This document shows positions 1-7,860 of a stretch of 64,000 bases of DNA, piece by piece. Within the stretch, counting starts at the first letter, position 1. Each line of letters opens with the position of its first letter. The DNA is from Planctomycetota bacterium (GTDB lineage: Bacteria > Planctomycetota > PUPC01 > JACPCR01), in the NCBI GenBank assembly GCA_027625095.1, contig JAQBXN010000001.1, forward strand, positions 124,001 to 188,000. Reading direction: 5' to 3'. The position numbers and the translations under genes were made by a program. The notes under the pieces are model-generated. The model saw nothing but the letters and a program-made list of their open reading frames with translations. It had not been told where the DNA came from and did not search any database.

Positions 1-778
1 GAACGCTGCGGTATGCCCTCAGAGCATCGGATTTTCGGCCGGCGGCGGTCAGGGTCTCGCCGAGGGACAACAGCATCGCATGACGCCAATATCCTTTTTG
101 ACTTTCGATGGCCGCACGATTTAACACCGCGAGCGCCTCGTCGAACTTACCCCGCCGCGTCAGGATGCGCGCCGCTCCCTGTAATGACCGGAATTCATCC
201 GCAGCTCCAATGGTTTCCTTTGACTCGAAGTTTTGCCGGTAGGCTTCGAGAGCTGCGTCATCATCCTTCAGGTTCATTTCACGATTGTCGGCCATCGTGG
301 CGAGAATGCTGATTCGGGGGCGAGTTGCGGAGGTGTATGCAAGGGCCATCTGCAGATCCGTCTCAGCCTTTTTTCCTGCTTTGAGACCGACGTAAGCCCT
401 GGCTCGTGCGAAGGCCCCTTCTCCGTTTTGCCAGAAGGGCCAATTGCTCAAATCTTCGCCTGAAACGATGCGATAAGCGCCATGTTCCAGCCCCCGGGCC
501 GTGATGCCGAGCTTCTCCGTGTGAGGGCTCTGACCGATGTAAATCTTGACCGCCATATCACCGGTCGGTTTGGCGCCAATGCTGAGCCCCGCGCCGGTAA
601 TCTTTTTTACGTAAGTCTGAAGTTCCTGGGCTGCAAGCCGAGTCGCGCGTTGCGCCTTTTCATCGATGATGATCTCCGCACGCGGTTGGCCGTCTTTGAC
701 GATGACAAGCTCTGCGCTCACGTGAAGTTCAACGAATAAGAAAAGTGCGAAAGCGAAGGCAATATGTTTAAGGCTCAT
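1..778 (-). CDS. Secreted protein, GH67-N-like domain plus TPR-like repeats (partial)
   Basis: The reading frame is open on the minus strand from an ATG at 778-776 to the left window edge, so 259 codons are visible and the C-terminus is missing. Residues 1-18 form a signal peptide (MSLKHIAFAFALFLFVEL). Residues about 20-95 resemble the N-terminal domain of alpha-glucuronidase-type glycosidases and DUF4838 proteins: an A-x-x-LAAQELQTYVKKITGA helix followed by the strand KIYIGQSP. From about residue 110 the sequence turns into helical TPR-like units (GKFDEALAVLNRAA, GRKSDALRAYRSV). The domain resemblance is by eye. Function is unknown; a periplasmic or surface role in carbohydrate handling is an inference. 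The usual catalytic barrel that follows this N-domain is replaced by repeats, at least in the visible part. Confidence 0.75.
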   Translation of the reverse strand, partial: MSLKHIAFAFALFLFVELHVSAELVIVKDGQPRAEIIIDEKAQRATRLAAQELQTYVKKITGAGLSIGAKPTGDMAVKIYIGQSPHTEKLGITARGLEHGAYRIVSGEDLSNWPFWQNGEGAFARARAYVGLKAGKKAETDLQMALAYTSATRPRISILATMADNREMNLKDDDAALEAYRQNFESKETIGAADEFRSLQGAARILTRRGKFDEALAVLNRAAIESQKGYWRHAMLLSLGETLTAAGRKSDALRAYRSV

Positions 779-1628
779 GATGTGTTCTCCACCTGGTGGT
801 CTGGCTAAGCTCGGCAAGGAGCGGACCGTACTGCCGCGACGTTGCATCCACATCCGGGAGGCGGTCGTGAGCGACCCATTTGAAAACTTCGCCGGCGGCT
901 TTGCATCCGCAGCCAATGCCCCACTTCTCTGGTCTGAATCAGTGCCCATGATTACGTTTTTCCGATCCAAATGAGCGGAGATCTTGATGAACGTATTCAA
1001 AAATTCTACGAATGCTGTTACTCGTCGTGAAATCGAGCGAGGCACACCGGATGTCCCTTCATTCGACCCAAGCCCTCATCCTCTGGTCTGACAGGATTGG
1101 CGGGAAATTAGAAAATCTCAGTCGCTCGATTTCCTACCGACCAAACGGCCTCGGCGTACTGCTTCCCACAGGACAGGCCACGGTAGGCAGCAAGTATCTC
1201 TTTGTGCCGTTGATTGTGGTGTTCAGCGTTGGGGTCGTATTCCTTACCCTGAAACGCTGCCCCAATTCGACCGTTCCACTCCATCACCTCTTCCCACCGA
1301 TCACCGATATCTACAAACGTGTCGGGCACAAATCCGATGGTATGGGCGGGACCGTTGTCGTATGCAAACACACGAGCTACCGGGAAGACATCGTCACGTC
1401 CGAGGATACGACCTCCAAGCCTCAGGCTTAAAGAGGCTTCACCTGGTGGCCAGGACTACGATTCGTCGCCTCTCCTCCATATCCCGCCTGAAGCCCTTTT
1501 CCAACTCCGGCCTCCAATCTCTGCGCAATGACGGATGGCGAACCGTTGGAAAAAGGCGCCTCCGGCATCTATTGAGGAGCTCTAAACTATTTCGACATTG
1601 TTCAAGTCTGGTGAGCAGAAACATTCAC
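779..1628. other. 850-nt stretch without a convincing intact gene
   Basis: Several short open frames occur on both strands, none with a clear ribosome binding site or recognised domain. The only one that reads like protein is a minus-strand frame at 1108-1371 (listed separately). Around 1470-1540 the DNA is purine-skewed on the minus strand and resembles the low-complexity intergenic sequence seen elsewhere in the window. The end of this stretch must carry the promoter of the peptidase operon that starts at 1629; no convincing -35/-10 pair stood out. Confidence 0.5.
1108..1371 (-). other. Unrecognised ORF or gene remnant
   Basis: This 87-codon frame would start with GTG at 1371 and has no visible Shine-Dalgarno site. 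The frame is open further upstream to a TAG near 1461, and the upstream residues (LGGRILGRDDVFPVARVFAY) continue in the same protein-like style, so it may be the 3' end of a decayed gene. Composition is balanced and charged (RWEEVMEWNGRIG, HHNQRHKEILAAYRGL), unlike most antisense shadows. No family was recognised, and it could still be a chance frame. Confidence 0.22.
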
Positions 1629-2810
1629 ATGACAACGTTCAACGACATTCTGAATGCCATCGATGGAGATTGGATTGCTGACAGGACGGAGGAACTCGTC
1701 AGGATTCCGAGTGTCACGATGAATGAAGAGGCCGTTTGCGCGGCGTACGAGCAAATGCTCGGCAAACTCGGGCTCGATGTGGATGCGCGAGAGGTGACGC
1801 CGGGAAGGAACAATCTCTATGCACGCATTGCCGGCCACGGGGAAGGGCCGGCACTCATGTTGAATGGACATCTCGATACGATCCCGAATCAGAACAATCA
1901 GCCCTGCTACCGGGACGGCGACCTGCTATTTGGTCGTGGGACAACGGACATGAAGGGCGGTATGGCTGCGATTCTTGGGGCAGCGAAGGCAATCCTTGAA
2001 ACCGGGATGAAGCTCAAGGGTGATCTTTGGATTACGGCAGTCGTAGGGCATGAGGAAACTGAAGCGGAGAAGGATGGGCCGAAGGCTTTAATCGAAGACA
2101 TCAACAGCGGCCGAACACCTTGCGATCGGATCATGATTGTTGAGGGCCCGGACAAGCTCTGGGTCATGAGCATGGGATCGATGGTGTTCACGATTCATCT
2201 CGACCTGGAGGGGGGCGGGAGGCACACAAATTTCGTCCCGTTCTCCGAAAATCCGATCCGGCACATGAGCGATCTGATTCAACGAATTCTTGAAAAGCAG
2301 GAGGAACTCGATGCGGGGGAAGCGCACCCACTTGCCGGTCCGGAACGCATCGATATCGGCATCGCCCAAGCCGGTGACTATTTCAACCGGACAGCACAAC
2401 GATGCACTCTGACGGGAACTCGCCGCTGGACGCCCGGTAAGACGGCAGAAAGTATCCTGAAAGAGTTGAGAGCGATGGCCCAACCATTCGCTGACGCAGG
2501 TGGAATGAAGCTATCGGTCAGCATGGAGCATCAGCGCGAGCCATTCGAAACCGCGCCAGACGATCCCCTTGTGAAGGCAACAGAGGTCGCACACAAGACG
2601 GTCGTCGGTTCTGAAGCCGAGCACATCGGGATGCGAATTGTCGGGGACGCAAATCTCTACGTGCATGGGAGCGGCGTGCCCACTATCTATTACGGGCCAT
2701 CCAACGAGACCGCTCACGCGGATATTGAAAAAGTCTCTATCAAGCGTCTTAAATCCGCCGCACAGGTTTACGCACTGACGGCTGCACACTACTGCAGAGT
2801 AGAAGAATAA
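1629..2810 (+). CDS. M20 family metallopeptidase (ArgE/DapE/YgeY-like)
   Basis: A 393-residue amidohydrolase of the ArgE/DapE/ACY1/CPG2 family, expected to cleave an N-acyl or peptide amide using two metal ions in the cytoplasm. Visible family motifs: first metal His-x-Asp in LMLNGHLDTIP, bridging Asp in GRGTTDMKGGMAA, general-base Glu pair in VVGHEETEAE, and the late metal His in NETAHADIEKV. Length fits the family. The ATG at 1629 was chosen because an in-frame extension back to 1362 is basic, unlike the family and lacks a Shine-Dalgarno site. The TAA stop overlaps the ATG of the next gene (TAATG), so it is translationally coupled to an aminotransferase and a creatininase-like amidase. The exact substrate is not readable from sequence. 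Confidence 0.88.
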   Translation: MTTFNDILNAIDGDWIADRTEELVRIPSVTMNEEAVCAAYEQMLGKLGLDVDAREVTPGRNNLYARIAGHGEGPALMLNGHLDTIPNQNNQPCYRDGDLLFGRGTTDMKGGMAAILGAAKAILETGMKLKGDLWITAVVGHEETEAEKDGPKALIEDINSGRTPCDRIMIVEGPDKLWVMSMGSMVFTIHLDLEGGGRHTNFVPFSENPIRHMSDLIQRILEKQEELDAGEAHPLAGPERIDIGIAQAGDYFNRTAQRCTLTGTRRWTPGKTAESILKELRAMAQPFADAGGMKLSVSMEHQREPFETAPDDPLVKATEVAHKTVVGSEAEHIGMRIVGDANLYVHGSGVPTIYYGPSNETAHADIEKVSIKRLKSAAQVYALTAAHYCRVEE

Positions 2811-3988
2811 TGTCTGGACTGGATATTGAAAAGATTCGGAGAGATTTCCCCGCGCTTGAACGATACACCTGGTTTCAGAACGGTGGAGTAAGCATTACGC
2901 CACGACCAGTTGCGGATGCCTATGCAGACCTGATGCAGGAGCTGCTTGAACACGGCCCGGTACACATCATTTATCCGGATATGGAGTGGCCTCGGCGTGC
3001 CCGAAGCATGGAACGCATCGCCCGATTCTTTTCGGTCGAAAAAGACGAACTTGCATTAATGCGCGGTGTCAGTGAGGCGTACCAGACCGTACTTCGTGGA
3101 TTGGAGTGGCGGGCAGGGGATCAAATCATTCTCACTGCGGACGAAGAAGCTGCACTCCTGCTCCCGGCCTTACATCTACGCGATCTGTTCGGAGTGGAAG
3201 TGATTCGCATGCCACTGATTCCCGACACCGAACAACAGGTCGAGGCACTCAAGAATTGCATGACCGAACGGACGAAGCTCGTCGCTCTCAGTCACGTCGG
3301 CACGGACATCGGTTTTCGCATTCCCGCGAAGGAACTCTGTGATGCCGCACGAGAATCCGGCATCATGACCTTCCTCGACCTTGCACATTCCGCAGGGCTT
3401 TATCCGATGCCCCTTCGCGAGTTGGGCTGCGATTTCGCCGGCATCCTTTCCTACAAGTGGATGTATGCACCTTATTCAGCAGGTGTCCTCTTCATAAGAA
3501 AAGAACGCCTGCATGACATCCAGGTCACTTACGCGGGAGGCCGTTCTGAAAAGTCACTCGACTTCGATCACGACACCTATGAAATGCATGAGACTGCGCA
3601 GCGTTTCGAATACGGCCCTTGGCCTTGGCCCCTGGTCCACGCCTGGGCTAGGGCACTGGACTATCTTGATGAATACGGGCTTGAAAACATCTGGAGGCGC
3701 ACCGTTTCACTTTGCAATCGGCTGAAGGATGGCTTGAAAAACATTCCTGGCGCCCGGCTGCTCACACCGGAATCTCCTGATTTTTCAGCAGCCCTCGTCA
3801 CCTTCGAGCTCGCCGGCTGGAAGGGTAAAGAACTCGTGAAGGCTTTGCGAGACCGGTGGAACATCATCATCAAGAATCCTGCCCCGGACAGCATGGAGTG
3901 TCTTCGAACAAGTATTGCTTTCTTTCTTCTGGAGCAGGAAATCGATACATTGCTTGAGGCACTCAACACCCTTTCCCATGAAAAATAA
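2810..3988 (+). CDS. Class V aminotransferase (PLP enzyme)
   Basis: A 392-residue fold-type I PLP enzyme related to cysteine desulfurase, serine-glyoxylate aminotransferase and isopenicillin N epimerase. The cofactor region is intact: ALSHVGTDIGFRIP, the Asp that contacts the pyridine nitrogen in TFLDLAHSAGLYP, and the Schiff-base Lys in GILSYKWMYAPYSAG. Start ATG overlaps the stop of the upstream M20 peptidase by one base, and the next gene follows 12 nt after the stop. It lacks a mobile-loop Cys typical of IscS/SufS, so desulfurase activity is unlikely. The operon suggests that a substrate is deacylated, transaminated or lyased, and an amide ring opened, but the pathway is an inference. Confidence 0.85.
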   Translation: MSGLDIEKIRRDFPALERYTWFQNGGVSITPRPVADAYADLMQELLEHGPVHIIYPDMEWPRRARSMERIARFFSVEKDELALMRGVSEAYQTVLRGLEWRAGDQIILTADEEAALLLPALHLRDLFGVEVIRMPLIPDTEQQVEALKNCMTERTKLVALSHVGTDIGFRIPAKELCDAARESGIMTFLDLAHSAGLYPMPLRELGCDFAGILSYKWMYAPYSAGVLFIRKERLHDIQVTYAGGRSEKSLDFDHDTYEMHETAQRFEYGPWPWPLVHAWARALDYLDEYGLENIWRRTVSLCNRLKDGLKNIPGARLLTPESPDFSAALVTFELAGWKGKELVKALRDRWNIIIKNPAPDSMECLRTSIAFFLLEQEIDTLLEALNTLSHEK

Positions 3989-4000
3989 TAAGGAGCAAGC

Positions 4001-4744
4001 ATGTCGGAACCAGAAGTAAATGTGCAGAAGATGACCCGGCGCGAGGTGCGTGAGGCAATGGGAGAAGGCAAATTCAAGGTGGCGATTATTCCAACCGGCG
4101 CCATCGAGCAACATCTCGAACACCTGGCCATGGAGCATGACATCCGGTCCTCCACCTGGGTAGCACAGCAGGCAGCGCTGAAGCTCTATCCCCAGGCAAT
4201 CGTCGCTGTGCCAATGAGTATCGGCATCTCGGAACACCACATGATTCACAAGGGCACGCTGTCCGCGAAACCCGGCTCATGGATGACCATTCTTTTTGAT
4301 GCCATCGAATGCATGGCACGGCACGGTTGCAACCAAATCCTGGTCCTGAACGGGCATGGCGGACACGAACAGCCGGTCTACGGGATTCTACGCCAGTGGC
4401 AACTCTACTTTCAGAACGTGATGCCCGACGTGAATCTCCAGTTCAATTCTTATTGGAACTTGTCACGGGCAGAGGCCGAGGAAGTCTGTGAGACCGGCGT
4501 CCCCGGCCACGCGACCGAATACGAAACTTCGATGGCGCTCCATCTCTTCCCGGAAAATGTCCGAACAGATGCGATCGAAGATCCGGAAGCCAGGCTGGCC
4601 ACCGCAGAGAAAGGTCAGAAGTTCTGCGAAGCCGCAGTCGCTAAGACGGTCGAATACATTGAAGGGATGCTCAGCGGCCGGTTCGCAGAAATAAAGGCGC
4701 ATGTCATGTCGAAAGATCTGGACCCCAGGGTCTGGGATCATTAG
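4001..4744 (+). CDS. Creatininase / creatinine amidohydrolase family protein
   Basis: A 247-residue member of the creatininase fold, metal-dependent amidohydrolases that open cyclic amides or cleave formamides (creatininase, MftE, FAPy deformylase). Motifs: IIPTGAIEQHLEHL with the metal-binding Glu and His, MEHDI, the SIGISEHH segment, and the glycine-rich metal loop VLNGHGGHEQP. A good Shine-Dalgarno (AAGGAGC) lies 6-12 nt upstream of ATG. It is the last gene of the three-gene operon starting at 1629. Creatinine itself is not implied; the family covers varied substrates. Confidence 0.87.
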   Translation: MSEPEVNVQKMTRREVREAMGEGKFKVAIIPTGAIEQHLEHLAMEHDIRSSTWVAQQAALKLYPQAIVAVPMSIGISEHHMIHKGTLSAKPGSWMTILFDAIECMARHGCNQILVLNGHGGHEQPVYGILRQWQLYFQNVMPDVNLQFNSYWNLSRAEAEEVCETGVPGHATEYETSMALHLFPENVRTDAIEDPEARLATAEKGQKFCEAAVAKTVEYIEGMLSGRFAEIKAHVMSKDLDPRVWDH

Positions 4745-4809
4745 GGGATAATTTTTTGACCTGCCGTCTTTTCCAAATAATGATCCACTCGGAAACTTCT
4801 CTGAGTCAG

Positions 4810-5097
4810 CTATGCGAGGTGGACTTCGAGGTGTTTTCCAAGCGCTCGAGCGACCTTGTCGATGGTCGAAAGCTTCACGTCCATTGCGTGGTTCTCCAAT
4901 CGCGAGATCGCAGTTCTCTTGGTCTTAATCATCTCGGCCAATTCAGTTTGAGAAAGGCCAGCTTCTTCGCGTGCTTGCTTGAGGAGAACACCGATCTTGA
5001 AGCTCTCGTAACCGCCATCAAAAGTAACTGCGAGTTCGGGGTTCTTCTTTTTCCAATTCTGGATGGAACGATCAAGATCGCTTTGTTTCTTCGACAT
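4810..5097 (-). CDS. higA: XRE-family antitoxin, HigA-like
   Basis: A 95-residue DNA-binding protein with a Cro/C1-type helix-turn-helix at about residues 38-90 (LLKQAREEAGLSQTELAEM followed by AISRLENHAMDVKLSTIDKV). The first 35 residues are charged and helical, likely toxin-binding. It starts 3 nt after the toxin gene on the same strand, the toxin-first order typical of higBA. Expected to neutralise the neighbouring toxin and repress the shared promoter. The symbol is used for the family, not for a proven orthologue. Confidence 0.87.
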   Translation of the reverse strand: MSKKQSDLDRSIQNWKKKNPELAVTFDGGYESFKIGVLLKQAREEAGLSQTELAEMIKTKRTAISRLENHAMDVKLSTIDKVARALGKHLEVHLA

Positions 5098-5100
5098 GGT

Positions 5101-5457
5101 TTATCTCCTTTTCTTACGCGACAGGTAATCACGTCTGTAACTTTCGGCTCTTCGAATCTGGCGAGGATCGGTCTTCTGACTCTTCTTACTGTAACCATTA
5201 GTCAAGACCATCACGTTCCCGCTGCAGAAAAAACTGAACACCCTGTAGGCATTCGATCCACTTCTTATACGGCATTCCCATATTTCCTCCGTGCCGTGCA
5301 GTTTCTTGAGGTATTCTGCAGGCACTCGGTCAAGATCCTCGATCAACTTAAGCACCCAGAAAATCTTCTGCTGGTCTTTCGGCGACAGAGATTCAGGAAA
5401 GTCTTCGAGAGGGCATTCGTCCTCCCTCGTACGGAAGTACTCAATTCTTCTCGACAT
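5101..5457 (-). CDS. higB: RelE/HigB-type toxin (Gp49-like)
   Basis: A 118-residue predicted ribosome-dependent mRNA endonuclease of the phage-derived Gp49/HigB family. The pattern WECRIRSGSNAYRVFSF, then a hydrophobic strand VMVLTNGYSKKSQKTD and a basic C-terminal helix RRAESYRRDYL, is the family core; the Lys/Arg cluster would contact RNA. First gene of the pair, with higA 3 nt downstream. A perfect inverted repeat lies 7 nt upstream of the start codon, leaving no room for a Shine-Dalgarno site apart from the repeat itself. Confidence 0.86.
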   Translation of the reverse strand: MSRRIEYFRTREDECPLEDFPESLSPKDQQKIFWVLKLIEDLDRVPAEYLKKLHGTEEIWECRIRSGSNAYRVFSFFCSGNVMVLTNGYSKKSQKTDPRQIRRAESYRRDYLSRKKRR

Positions 5458-5464
5458 GGTGAAA

Positions 5465-5484
5465 GGGTAACCTGTGGGTTACCC
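5465..5484. promoter_or_regulatory. Palindromic operator candidate of the higBA pair
   Basis: GGGTAACC, spacer TGTG, then GGTTACCC: a perfect 8-bp inverted repeat immediately 5' of the toxin start codon. This is the position where HigA-type antitoxins bind to repress their own operon. Binding is inferred; the palindrome is seen directly. Confidence 0.6.
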
Positions 5485-5732
5485 CACATCAAGAGGGGTA
5501 TCTGGAACCTCCATCATAATCTCACTCTTAATCTCTAATCCTCTCTGTCCAATTTTCTTGTAACTCGATTCTATTCGGCAAGCCTGTTTCTATAAGATTG
5601 CAGATTCTTAATCCTTATCTGGATCTGTGATGGGTATGGAGAAGATGGCAGATTATGAGCGAGATTGAGATGGAGATTTCGTTTGCAGTCGAAACAGATT
5701 AAAAATCTGCGCCACAAAAGCTCCAAGACATC
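5485..5732. other. Intergenic stretch with inverted pyrimidine/purine repeat
   Basis: No gene seen. The left part (5514-5540) is a TCT/AATC-rich tract (AATCTCACTCTTAATCTC) and the right part (5650-5688) is its loose reverse complement (GATTATGAGCGAGATTGAGA). The same kind of sequence recurs, more clearly inverted, at 24457-24640. It also has to hold the promoters of the diverging higBA operon and sulfatase. Confidence 0.45.
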
Positions 5733-7250
5733 ATGAACCTTCTCCTCTCACTCGCATTCTTCGCCATGCCCGCCAGCCAAGCTGAATCTCCACCCAACAT
5801 CCTGATCATCCTTGCTGATGATCTGGGCTACGGAGACATCGCCTGCTACAACCCGGAATCGAAGGTGCCGACACCGCACATCGATGCACTGGCCAGAGAA
5901 GGCATGCTGTTCAAAGACGCGCACGCGCCTTCGACGGTTTGCACACCCACCCGGTACAGCCTGATGACCGGACGTATGGCGTTCCGTCACGGGCTGCGCG
6001 GCGTTTTTACGGGCGCGGGCGGGCCCTGCATGATTGAGAAGGAAAGGCTCACGTTGCCCGGGATGCTTCAAGGGAAGGGTTACACCACTGCCCTGTTCGG
6101 GAAGTGGCACATTGGGCTGACGTTTCTCGACAAAGAAGGGAAAGCAATCAATCAGGGCGGACTCGAACCTGTGAAGCAGATCGACTACTCACGACCGATT
6201 CCGGATTCGCCTATTCACCGCGGGTTTGATCATTTCTATGGCACGGCCTGCTGTCCGACGACCGACTGGCTTTACGCCTACATCGACGGAGACCGCGTCC
6301 CTGTTCCCCCCACTCAGCTTCTGGATAAGTCAAACTTGCCCAAACATCCTTACTCCCGCGATAACCGGCAGGGAATGATTGCGCCCGACTTTGATGTTGA
6401 AGAGGTGGATATGGTGTTCCTGGACAAGAGTAGAAAGTTCCTGGAAAACCATGCCAAGACTTCACCAGACAAGCAGTTCTTCCTCTTGCATTCAGCACAG
6501 GCCGTTCACCTGCCTTCCTTTCCGGGGCGTGACTACCAGGGAAAAACCCAGGCAGGCCCTCATGGCGATTTCATCTTCGAATTCGACCATATCGTCGGCG
6601 AGTTAAGGAATGCGCTCAAACAAAACGGTTTCGCCGACAACACCCTCGTCATCGTTACCAGTGACAATGGGCCTGAGGTGACGTCCGTCATCAACATGAG
6701 GAAGACTTACGAGCATGATGGTGCACGCCCATGGCGTGGCATGAAACGAGACCAGTGGGAAGGCGGGCATCGAGTGCCATTTATTGCAAGCTGGCCAGGC
6801 AAGATAAAGCCCGGCAGCATTACCGAACAGACCATTTGTCTCACAGACATCATGGCGACATGTGCGTCCATTACTGGCGCAGCCTTACCGAACAACTCGG
6901 CGGAAGACAGTGTTAATATCCTTCAAACATTGCTGAACGGATCGGAAGACACACCTGAGCGTCGTTACACATTGCATCAAACCATCTCGCTCTCACTCGC
7001 CATTCGCCGCGGCCCCTGGAAATACCTCGACCACAAAGGCTCCGGGGGCAACCGCTACGACCATCCACAACTGAGGCAATTCGCCATTCCAGATACCGCG
7101 CCCAACACACCGGGGCAGCTTTATAACCTGGATGAGGACCCGGGCGAGCGAACGAACCTATGCCTGGAGAATCCGGAAATCGTCAAAGAACTCAAGACGA
7201 AGCTGGACGAGTTCGTCAAGAGCGGGAGAAGCGTTCCGATCCGAGAATAG
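5733..7250 (+). CDS. Secreted sulfatase (arylsulfatase A-type)
   Basis: A 505-residue sulfatase that would hydrolyse sulfate esters outside the cytoplasm. Residues 1-18 are a signal peptide ending near SQAES. The metal site ILADDLGYGDI and the formylglycine motif VCTPTRYSLMTGR (C-x-P-x-R) are intact, followed by GKWHIG and the late SDNGPE metal site. The Cys form means it needs a formylglycine-generating enzyme or anSME, neither of which lies in this window. Length matches the family. The substrate cannot be told; neighbours (SGNH hydrolase, oxidoreductase) suit polysaccharide or glycoside use. Its 3' end overlaps the convergent SGNH gene by 35 nt. Confidence 0.92.
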   Translation: MNLLLSLAFFAMPASQAESPPNILIILADDLGYGDIACYNPESKVPTPHIDALAREGMLFKDAHAPSTVCTPTRYSLMTGRMAFRHGLRGVFTGAGGPCMIEKERLTLPGMLQGKGYTTALFGKWHIGLTFLDKEGKAINQGGLEPVKQIDYSRPIPDSPIHRGFDHFYGTACCPTTDWLYAYIDGDRVPVPPTQLLDKSNLPKHPYSRDNRQGMIAPDFDVEEVDMVFLDKSRKFLENHAKTSPDKQFFLLHSAQAVHLPSFPGRDYQGKTQAGPHGDFIFEFDHIVGELRNALKQNGFADNTLVIVTSDNGPEVTSVINMRKTYEHDGARPWRGMKRDQWEGGHRVPFIASWPGKIKPGSITEQTICLTDIMATCASITGAALPNNSAEDSVNILQTLLNGSEDTPERRYTLHQTISLSLAIRRGPWKYLDHKGSGGNRYDHPQLRQFAIPDTAPNTPGQLYNLDEDPGERTNLCLENPEIVKELKTKLDEFVKSGRSVPIRE

Positions 7251-7815
7251 CCAGCGCCACTGCCGCGGACAGGACGGCGTTCCCGGTCCGCGTCATGTGA
7301 ATGCGGTCGTCGCAAAGGCATCTATAAATACCAGTGTTCATGACGACCGCATGAAGATCGTTGATTCCGGCCCCATTCCTGTTCATCAGCTCAATCGCCG
7401 CGGTATTGTAGCGAGCGGGCAAGGGCGATGGGCTACAGTTCCCCTTTAACACTCCCGGCGGGCCATCGAGAATCGGAGTCGTTGTGGCGAAGATAAGCGT
7501 TGCGTCTGTCTCCCTTTGCAGTCGACGCAGGACGAGTCTCAGATTTCTTGCATAGGCCGCTATAGTGAATCTGGAGGCCCCCTCACCGCTGCCGGGAATG
7601 CGTCCGAGATCCCAGATGCCTGCATTGAAATGGATGATGTCGGGCTGGTGTTGAATCGCCCAGTCAGAAAGATTTTCGCGCAGCATCAGGCTGTGTCCGC
7701 AATTTGCCGCCGGCGAGATGACCTCGGCCTTGCCTTTCAGCCTGGCTTTCACCCCATCCTGGTAACCCATTCGAATGCTGTCGCCGAGAAGTAAAACGCG
7801 CTTGAGAGAATCCAT
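7216..7815 (-). CDS. SGNH/GDSL hydrolase
   Basis: A 199-residue esterase-fold protein. Block I Ser is in LLLGDSIRMGY, the oxyanion Gly/Asn region corresponds to HFNAGIWDLGR, and the Asp-x-x-His dyad is DDRIHMTRTGN. No signal peptide, so it is probably cytoplasmic. The HFN-x-G-x-WDL block is shared with the C-terminal half of the sialidase-like fusion at 50996-52621, which marks both as one subfamily. It overlaps the convergent sulfatase gene end by 35 nt. Likely action is removal of acyl groups from sugars, an inference from family and neighbours. Confidence 0.83.
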   Translation of the reverse strand: MDSLKRVLLLGDSIRMGYQDGVKARLKGKAEVISPAANCGHSLMLRENLSDWAIQHQPDIIHFNAGIWDLGRIPGSGEGASRFTIAAYARNLRLVLRRLQRETDATLIFATTTPILDGPPGVLKGNCSPSPLPARYNTAAIELMNRNGAGINDLHAVVMNTGIYRCLCDDRIHMTRTGNAVLSAAVALAILGSERFSRS

Positions 7816-7860
7816 GGAAATGTGAATCCAGTTTCAGAGTTCGTTAAACGCTGCCGGGAC

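Noticed and set aside
1362..1628. In-frame N-terminal extension of the M20 peptidase
   Set aside because: 89 extra residues are basic and unlike the family; the ATG at 1629 fits the usual start.
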